Part shown: positions 59,601-64,000 of the stretch, in pieces
Position numbering within the stretch: the first letter of the stretch is position 1
Layout: each line of letters starts with the position of its first letter
Position numbers and translations under genes: made by a program
NCBI RefSeq assembly: GCF_016411865.1
Contig: NZ_JAEKJA010000026.1
Location: 1-64,000 of the forward strand
Direction of reading: 5' to 3'
Length of the DNA: 64,000 nt
Source of the DNA: Acuticoccus mangrovi
Lineage (GTDB): Bacteria > Pseudomonadota > Alphaproteobacteria > Rhizobiales > Amorphaceae
The notes under the pieces: model-generated
Database searches by the model: none
What the model saw: only the letters and a program-made list of their open reading frames with translations
What the model was told of the DNA's origin: nothing

Positions 59601-60743
59601 CTCGCCGACGTCCGCCAGGCCTTCTATGGGCTCGGCGGCGTGACGGTGCTCGTCCTGCTGTTGGGCTTGCGGGCGGCGTTCGTGCGGCCGCGCCGCGGCG
59701 CCCACCGGGAGGAGCGCGTGCGCCGGCGCGAAGGACGTCGGGCCGCGGCGCCCGATCCCGCCGTCGCCCCGCCCGAGGTCGCCGATCCCGCCTTCGATGC
59801 GATGCCGCAGAATGCGCGGGCGCGCGCCGCGCAGGCCGCCGCCGATCCGTCCGCCTTCGCGACCGTCGAGGAGCCGCCGCGTGCCGAGACCCCAGCCGAG
59901 ACCGTGGCCGAGCCCGAGACTGCGGTCGACGAGACGCCGCCGCCGACCCAGATCGTGGTGCCCTCCCGCGCGCGGCCCAAGCGGGAGGATCTCGCCGCCA
60001 CCGCCCAGCAGCTCGAAGGCTGGATCAACCGCGAGAAGGCGGAGCGCGGCGCCCAGATCGCCAAGCTCAACGAGCAGATCGAGGCGCTGACCGAGCGTCT
60101 CGCCACGCTGGAGCGGGAGACCACCGAGGAGTTCGACGCTCAGCTCGAGCCGTTCCTGCGCATCGTCGCCTTCAACAACGCCGTCAACAACAAGCTGCTG
60201 CCGCGCGTGGAGAACATGATCGCCAAGGCGATCGAGGGGGCGATGCAGCCCGATGCGCTGAAGGCCAAGGTCGCGGCGGTGCTGCCCGAGGCGACTTCGG
60301 CCGGCGGCGACGGTGGGGCGCTGAAGGGCGAGCTCGCCGCCGTGCGCGCTGCGCAGCAGGAGGACCGCAAGGCCATCGCGGCGCTGCGCGAGGCGGCCGC
60401 GAGGGGCGGTGCGGGCGCGGGCGAGGCTGTCGAGAAGCGTCTCGCCGAGGCCGAGCGGCGCATCGAGGAGATGAAGACCGGCTTCAAGGATCTCACCCAG
60501 CACCTGTCGCGCATGGGCGACCAGCATCAGGCGCTGTTGCAGCGCATCGACGGGCTGTCGGAGACGGTGCCGGCCCGGGCCGGCGAGACGGGCGGGCCGT
60601 CCGAGGTGGAGGCGCTGCGCGACGCGCTCACTACCATCATCGAGCAGAACCGCGAGATCCGGGCGCAGCAGGAGATGCTGACCGCCCGCTTCGACGCGCC
60701 CACCCGCGTCGGCCTCGACGCCGACCGGCCCAAGGGGGGCTGA
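56604..60743 (+). CDS. Very long ORF: unknown N-terminal part joined to a membrane/coiled-coil protein
   Basis: 1379 codons without a stop, from GTG 56604 (GGGG site upstream). Residues 1 to about 830 are soluble and unrecognised, with Rossmann-like stretches (RRITVVGPDVTSDERLRLAG, TRLTAPVFVAGPGFAWETIN). Residues about 840-955 are an Ala/Pro/Glu-rich linker. From Met961 (ATG 59484) follow two membrane segments (NILLVLFAAWLFYM, GGVTVLVLLLGL) and a long coiled coil (about 1120-1365; RLATLERETTEEFDAQLEPF). A TATAAT box at 59430-59435 and the ATG suggest that the second part can be made separately. Either a fusion or two genes whose stop was lost. Function unknown. Confidence 0.7.
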   Translation: MAILLSPPHDTMESFRDAAVRAAWWLGAPNMHGDELGVVIPRIAPMLDITRIEPGPDIDERVALRLVRMAGSVVPVASQEAWARQLLERAGTGDRVVITDRARQADGLLEALAELEAGLDADPARNPRDALAWIAAGDALHGAREEGAARAAWAAVRQATASARRITVVGPDVTSDERLRLAGEVLALDAVAATQWDRPFAGAVLVALDDPVRHLGPARTAAMLRDRLIALADRHRSLFVCVPRAAGAVMRARLPRLLWERLLLVDVAPRLDPGPATLIAAAASLADTVDVVGFPGGPVDLAADEERLHPAYAASRRGPADISDVLAAAASRGASVAALGRSLYPGLAPLHRGRAPTTIGGLGEALRAATGDRLVADGVRRLTLEREGEDGVVLRWQPGTGLPADPPLARFAPGGRSVDGVRPWPTEAHERVGALLDAVDRAMPEIVLSTPQPRRAEPADPHVTVAGLRSLLAPGEGPEGPFADDAEERAALLAHRRLTERDLDRVHSRRMDGLATRLTAPVFVAGPGFAWETINVARLRGAAVALVDIPPGRVPAGLAASPLLIVSTRAAARAQQGAQPRAVFLTALGAAHRGEAEDIVFDPAALALPDGVPRDPIALAVQLLRALRVPAIVPLGAAGVSLPAGDDVLVLDDPRRPGAEAARFHDLFRSRDWDGMPKLLLAVDGAAPLDLLERAVEGLGDRLLTYVDREDRVRLVTGHRLVAGAKMAVPAYTRGDPLVEEAVERFAPEIVIASAGVVTPGTGDAPRVVIGPEDDGADSVASVAYHAAFPAPPAAFEAEADALRLRLVAAARSAAEAAERARADAARRAEAAEEWATEEPTAGERAPSQEPPIVALPFSLGWLDQLRRRGRHSERAEPAITEPAPAAETEPAPETAPETISETAPAPVDAAEGSVSPPSSQEVPPTETSEDATHALFAAVSPYNWRRAEIRRSDQGRRSEMAEATTPKKASFSQLWPWPGNILLVLFAAWLFYMGRIAELADVRQAFYGLGGVTVLVLLLGLRAAFVRPRRGAHREERVRRREGRRAAAPDPAVAPPEVADPAFDAMPQNARARAAQAAADPSAFATVEEPPRAETPAETVAEPETAVDETPPPTQIVVPSRARPKREDLAATAQQLEGWINREKAERGAQIAKLNEQIEALTERLATLERETTEEFDAQLEPFLRIVAFNNAVNNKLLPRVENMIAKAIEGAMQPDALKAKVAAVLPEATSAGGDGGALKGELAAVRAAQQEDRKAIAALREAAARGGAGAGEAVEKRLAEAERRIEEMKTGFKDLTQHLSRMGDQHQALLQRIDGLSETVPARAGETGGPSEVEALRDALTTIIEQNREIRAQQEMLTARFDAPTRVGLDADRPKGG

Positions 60744-60773
60744 GCGCCCCCCACCTCAGTCCGCCGGCACGGA

Positions 60774-61544
60774 TCAGTCCGCCGGGACGGAGAGGAAGCG
60801 GACGCTGCCGTTTTCGAGGACGGCGGCGGTCAACGCCCCGCCGTAGACCGCGCCGGTGTCGATGTTGGTGCGCCAGGGGCGATGGTCGGGCGCGTCCACC
60901 GGCGTGTGGCCATGCACGACGTGCACCGGTAGCGGGCCGGTGTAGTTGAGGAATTCCTCGCGGATCCAGATCAGGTCGTGCCGCTCCTGCGCCTCGAGCG
61001 GCACGCCGGGGCGAATGCCGGCGTGGACGAAGAGCACGTCGCCGATCCGGTGGGTGACGGGGCGCTGCTCCAGGAAGGCGCGATGCTCCTCCGGCAGGAC
61101 CGCCTGCAGCATCGGCTGCAGCGCCACTGGATTGTGGGCGTACTGGCGGGCCTCGATGCCGTAGGCGCGCAGCGTCGCTTCGGCGCCGAACACCAGCCAG
61201 CGCGCCATCAGCGAGCCGTCGCGGAGCGCGTCGAGCATCGCCACCTCGTGGTTGCCGAGGAGGCAGACGCGCTCGCGCCCCGGCGTCGCGGGGCCGCGCA
61301 GGAACTCGATGACGGCATAGGAGTCCCGCCCGCGGTCCACATAGTCGCCGACGAAGAGCTCGGTGACGTGCTCGGCCGGGGAGGCGGCGAGGTCCTCCGC
61401 GATCAGTCCCATCAGGCGCTCCAGAAGGTGATCGCATCCGTGGATGTCGCCCACCGCGTAGACCCGATGCCCGTCGGGTAGGCGCACGCTCATGGCCGAC
61501 GCGCCGGGCGCGGCGCTTGCGCTCGGCTCGATGAGGGACCACAA
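60774..61544 (-). CDS. PPP-family serine/threonine or bis-nucleotide phosphatase
   Basis: 256 residues from GTG 61544 (GGAG 4 bp upstream); ATG 61493 is also possible. All three metal motifs are seen: VGDIHGCDH, VGDYVDRGRDS and LLGNHEVAML, with VHGHTPVDAPDHRPWRTNID near the end. Bacterial PPP enzymes remove phosphate from proteins or cleave diadenosine polyphosphates. Convergent with the long ORF. Confidence 0.92.
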   Translation of the reverse strand: MWSLIEPSASAAPGASAMSVRLPDGHRVYAVGDIHGCDHLLERLMGLIAEDLAASPAEHVTELFVGDYVDRGRDSYAVIEFLRGPATPGRERVCLLGNHEVAMLDALRDGSLMARWLVFGAEATLRAYGIEARQYAHNPVALQPMLQAVLPEEHRAFLEQRPVTHRIGDVLFVHAGIRPGVPLEAQERHDLIWIREEFLNYTGPLPVHVVHGHTPVDAPDHRPWRTNIDTGAVYGGALTAAVLENGSVRFLSVPAD

Positions 61545-61574
61545 CGCTCCGGCTCGTGCCGCAGGGGACCATTC

Positions 61575-62381
61575 GTGATCGACATTCTATCCTTCGCTCT
61601 CATCCTGGCGGCCGCCGGGGCGTTGGCCGGGCTCATCGCCGGCTTGCTCGGGGTCGGCGGCGGCATCGTCATCGTGCCGGTGCTCTACTATCTGCTCCCG
61701 GCGGCCGACATTCCCGAGCATGCTCGGATGCACGTGGCGGTGGCGACCTCGCTTGCGACCATCATCGCGACCTCCATCATCTCCGCGCGCTCCCACTATA
61801 AGCGGGGAGGCGTCGATGTCCCGCTGCTCAAGAGCCTCGCCCCGGGGATCGTGATCGGTGTCCTCATCGGCGTCGCGTTGGGTGGGGCCGCGAGTGGACG
61901 CACGCTCACGGCCATCTTCGCCGTGATCGCCTTCATTGTCTCGATCCACATGGCCTTCTTCAAGGGTGTTCAGCTGCGTGATGCGGTTCCGGTGCGCCCG
62001 ATCCGCGATCTGATCGGCGTGTTCATCGGCGCCGTGTCGGTGATGATGGGCATCGGCGGTGGGACGCTGTCGGTGCCGATCCTGTCGATGTGCAGCGTGC
62101 CGATCCGCCGCGCGGTGGGCACGGCCTCGGCGATCGGCCTGATCATCGCGATTCCGGGCGCCATCGGCTTCGCCGTCGCCGGCTGGGGCGAACCCGGCCT
62201 GCCGCCCGGAAGCATCGGCTACGTCAACCTCATCGGCTTTGTGATGATCGCGCCGCTGTCGATGCTCCTCGCGCCGGTCGGCGCCAAGCTCGCCCACACC
62301 ATCCCCAACGTGTGGCTCAGCCGGACGTTCGCCGTGTTCCTCGCGATCACGAGCGTGCGCATGATGCTGAGCCTCCTCTAG
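61575..62381 (+). CDS. TauE/SafE-family anion exporter
   Basis: 268 residues, about eight membrane segments in two repeats. LIAGLLGVGGGIVIVPVLYY and VMMGIGGGTLSVPILSMC are the paired signatures. Family members export sulfite, sulfoacetate or related anions. GTG start with a GCAGGGG site. The ABC permease starts 8 bp downstream, so the two may be co-transcribed. Confidence 0.92.
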   Translation: MIDILSFALILAAAGALAGLIAGLLGVGGGIVIVPVLYYLLPAADIPEHARMHVAVATSLATIIATSIISARSHYKRGGVDVPLLKSLAPGIVIGVLIGVALGGAASGRTLTAIFAVIAFIVSIHMAFFKGVQLRDAVPVRPIRDLIGVFIGAVSVMMGIGGGTLSVPILSMCSVPIRRAVGTASAIGLIIAIPGAIGFAVAGWGEPGLPPGSIGYVNLIGFVMIAPLSMLLAPVGAKLAHTIPNVWLSRTFAVFLAITSVRMMLSLL

Positions 62382-62388
62382 ACGCGCG

Positions 62389-64000
62389 ATGGCGCCGCTG
62401 GCGACAGGACGCCCGACCATCTGGCGCCGGGGCACGGGCGTTCCGCTCCTGACGGTCGCATCGACGGTTCTCTCCGTCCTGACGTTGATGCCGCTCGCCG
62501 CGCTCGTCGTCACCTCGCTCGCCGGCCCCTCGGAGGCGATGAGCCACACGGTCGGCACCGTGCTCGGCCGCTATACGCTGAACACCCTGTCGTTGGCGCT
62601 GATCGTGGCGGCGGGGGTCACCGTCACCGGCGTCTCCACCGCCTGGCTCGTCACCATGTGCCGCTTTCCTGGGCGGGGGGTCTTCGCCTGGGCGCTGGTG
62701 CTGCCGTTCGCGATGCCCGCCTATGTGAGCGCCTACGCCTACACCTATCTCCTGCAGCACCCCGGACCGGTGCAGACGGCGTTGCGCGACGTGATGGGCT
62801 ACGGTCCGCACGACTACTGGTTCCCCGAGATCCGCAGCCTCGGCGGCGCCGCCTTCGTACTGACGATGGTGTTCTACCCCTACGTCTATCTGATGGCGCG
62901 GGCGGCCTTCCTGCAGCAGTCGGCGACCGCCTTCGAGGCGAGCCGCACGCTCGGCCGCACGCCGTGGCGCGCCTTCTTTTCGGTGGCGGTGCCGCTGGCC
63001 CGGCCGGCGATCGTCGCCGGCCTCGCCCTCGCCGTCATGGAGACGCTCGCCGACTACGGCACCGTCTACCATTTCGGCGTCCAGACCTTCACCACCGCCA
63101 TCTACCGCACCTGGTTCTCGCTGGGCGACCGGGTGGGCGCGGTTCAGCTCGCCCTGATGCTCGTTTCGGTGGTGCTTCTGGTGATCGGGCTGGAGCGGGT
63201 GGGCCGGCGGGGCCGGCGCTATGCGGAGAGCCGGGCGGCGCGGCCGATGCCGGGCCTGCCGCTCGCTGGCTGGCGGGCCGCCGGGGCGGTGGCGGTCTGC
63301 GCTCTGCCCGTCCTCTGCGGCTTCCTGGTGCCGGCGGCGACCCTCGTTGGCCTCGGCGTCGGCCTCGACGTGCCCTGGCTCGACGAGCGCACCACGCGCC
63401 TCATCGGCAACACGGTGACGCTCGCGACCATCGGCAGCCTCGTGACGCTCGCCGTGTCGCTGGTGATCGCCTACGCCCGCCGCCTCTCCAAGGGGCGGCT
63501 GACGACGTTTCTGGGGCAGATCGTGGGCTTCGGCTACGCGGTGCCGGGCGCGGTGATCGCCGTCGGCCTCCTCATCCCCTTCGGCGCCTTCGACCGCTGG
63601 CTCAACTCGGTGATGGTGGCGACCTTCGGCATCCGCACCGGCCTGCTCCTGACCGGCACCATCGCGGCGGTGATCTTCGCCTACGTGGTGCGCTTCCTCG
63701 CCGTGTCGCTCAACGCGGTGGAGGCGGGGCTCGCGCGCATCCCGCCCTCCCTCGACGGCGCCTCGCGCACGCTGGGGGCGGGGCCGGCGATCACCTTCCT
63801 GCGCATCCACGGGCCGCTCCTGACGGGCGGCATGCTGACGGCGGCGCTGATCGTGTTCGTCGACATCATGAAGGAGCTGCCGGCGACGCTCATCCTGCGC
63901 CCCTTCAACTTCGACACGCTGGCGATCCGCGCCTACCGTCTCGCGTCCGACGAGCGCCTGGCGCTCGCCTCCGTGCCGTCGCTGATGATGGTGCTGGTGG
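62389..64000 (+). CDS. Iron(III)-type ABC transporter permease (partial, runs off window)
   Basis: At least 537 codons from ATG 62389, with no stop before the window end. It looks like a double permease (FbpB/SfuB or ThiP type) of about 12 membrane segments. The two EAA-like loops are seen at EASRTLGRTPWRAFFSVAVP and, in the second half, IPPSLDGASRTLGAGPAITF. Motifs METLADYGTVYHFGVQTFTT and MKELPATLILRPFNFDTLAI fit the iron subgroup. The binding protein and ATPase would lie beyond 64000. Confidence 0.9.
   Translation, partial: MAPLATGRPTIWRRGTGVPLLTVASTVLSVLTLMPLAALVVTSLAGPSEAMSHTVGTVLGRYTLNTLSLALIVAAGVTVTGVSTAWLVTMCRFPGRGVFAWALVLPFAMPAYVSAYAYTYLLQHPGPVQTALRDVMGYGPHDYWFPEIRSLGGAAFVLTMVFYPYVYLMARAAFLQQSATAFEASRTLGRTPWRAFFSVAVPLARPAIVAGLALAVMETLADYGTVYHFGVQTFTTAIYRTWFSLGDRVGAVQLALMLVSVVLLVIGLERVGRRGRRYAESRAARPMPGLPLAGWRAAGAVAVCALPVLCGFLVPAATLVGLGVGLDVPWLDERTTRLIGNTVTLATIGSLVTLAVSLVIAYARRLSKGRLTTFLGQIVGFGYAVPGAVIAVGLLIPFGAFDRWLNSVMVATFGIRTGLLLTGTIAAVIFAYVVRFLAVSLNAVEAGLARIPPSLDGASRTLGAGPAITFLRIHGPLLTGGMLTAALIVFVDIMKELPATLILRPFNFDTLAIRAYRLASDERLALASVPSLMMVLV

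Overview
The window is GC-rich, densely packed chromosomal DNA of an alphaproteobacterium, most likely in the order Hyphomicrobiales (Rhizobiales). The evidence is gene content and order, not a database search: rplM-rpsI-argC, purC-purS-purQ next to a DUF1476 (ATP synthase zeta-type) gene, fabI-histidine phosphatase-aroC, an ispE/TPR/polyprenyl synthase group, TRAP transporter genes and a sulfolipid-type UDP-sulfoquinovose synthase. Many starts are GTG, and ATGA/GTGA overlaps within operons are common. I found no rRNA, tRNA or CRISPR array.

Layout. 1-1440: decayed transposases (IS481-type and IS3-type) and possibly one end of an IS21-type element. 1473-7602: a GAF-PAS sensor fragment and isoprenoid genes (polyprenyl diphosphate synthase, ispE), a DUF2007 gene, a palindromic intergenic element, a 14-bp minisatellite and an exported TPR protein. 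7748-10405: ppdK. 10460-14922: an accessory patch with an XRE-TPR regulator divergent from an exported HExxH peptidase and a small exported protein, then two very small genes. 15183-24272: dps, cell wall hydrolase, MFS/MarR, HD hydrolase, ygfZ, LysE-type exporter, SRAP protein and an FAD-linked 2-hydroxyacid oxidase. 24320-31458: housekeeping genes fabI, phosphatase, aroC, CoA-related enzymes, rplM, rpsI, argC. 31561-39980: a catabolic and transport cluster (Asp/Glu-racemase-like, TPP enzyme, enolase-superfamily enzyme, FAD amine oxidase, TRAP transporter), followed by cutA and an acetyltransferase. 40980-49602: katA, ppc, exoD-like, SMP-30, purQ, purS, purC and the zeta subunit. 49675-60743: envelope and polysaccharide genes (small membrane protein, MipA/OmpV-like protein, sqdB, manC, rfbB, a glycosyltransferase-like gene, a 1379-codon fused ORF). 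60774-64000: a PPP phosphatase, a TauE/SafE exporter and a truncated iron-type ABC permease.

How the genes work together. ppdK and ppc meet at phosphoenolpyruvate. The 32.9-40.0 kb operon runs through start/stop overlaps from enzymes to transporter and probably imports and degrades one organic acid or amino-acid derivative. katA (with an OxyR-like site) and dps are oxidative-stress functions. manC, rfbB and the glycosyltransferase supply and use sugar nucleotides for surface glycans. The least ordinary parts are the XRE-TPR/peptidase patch, the long fused ORF and the two intergenic repeat structures.
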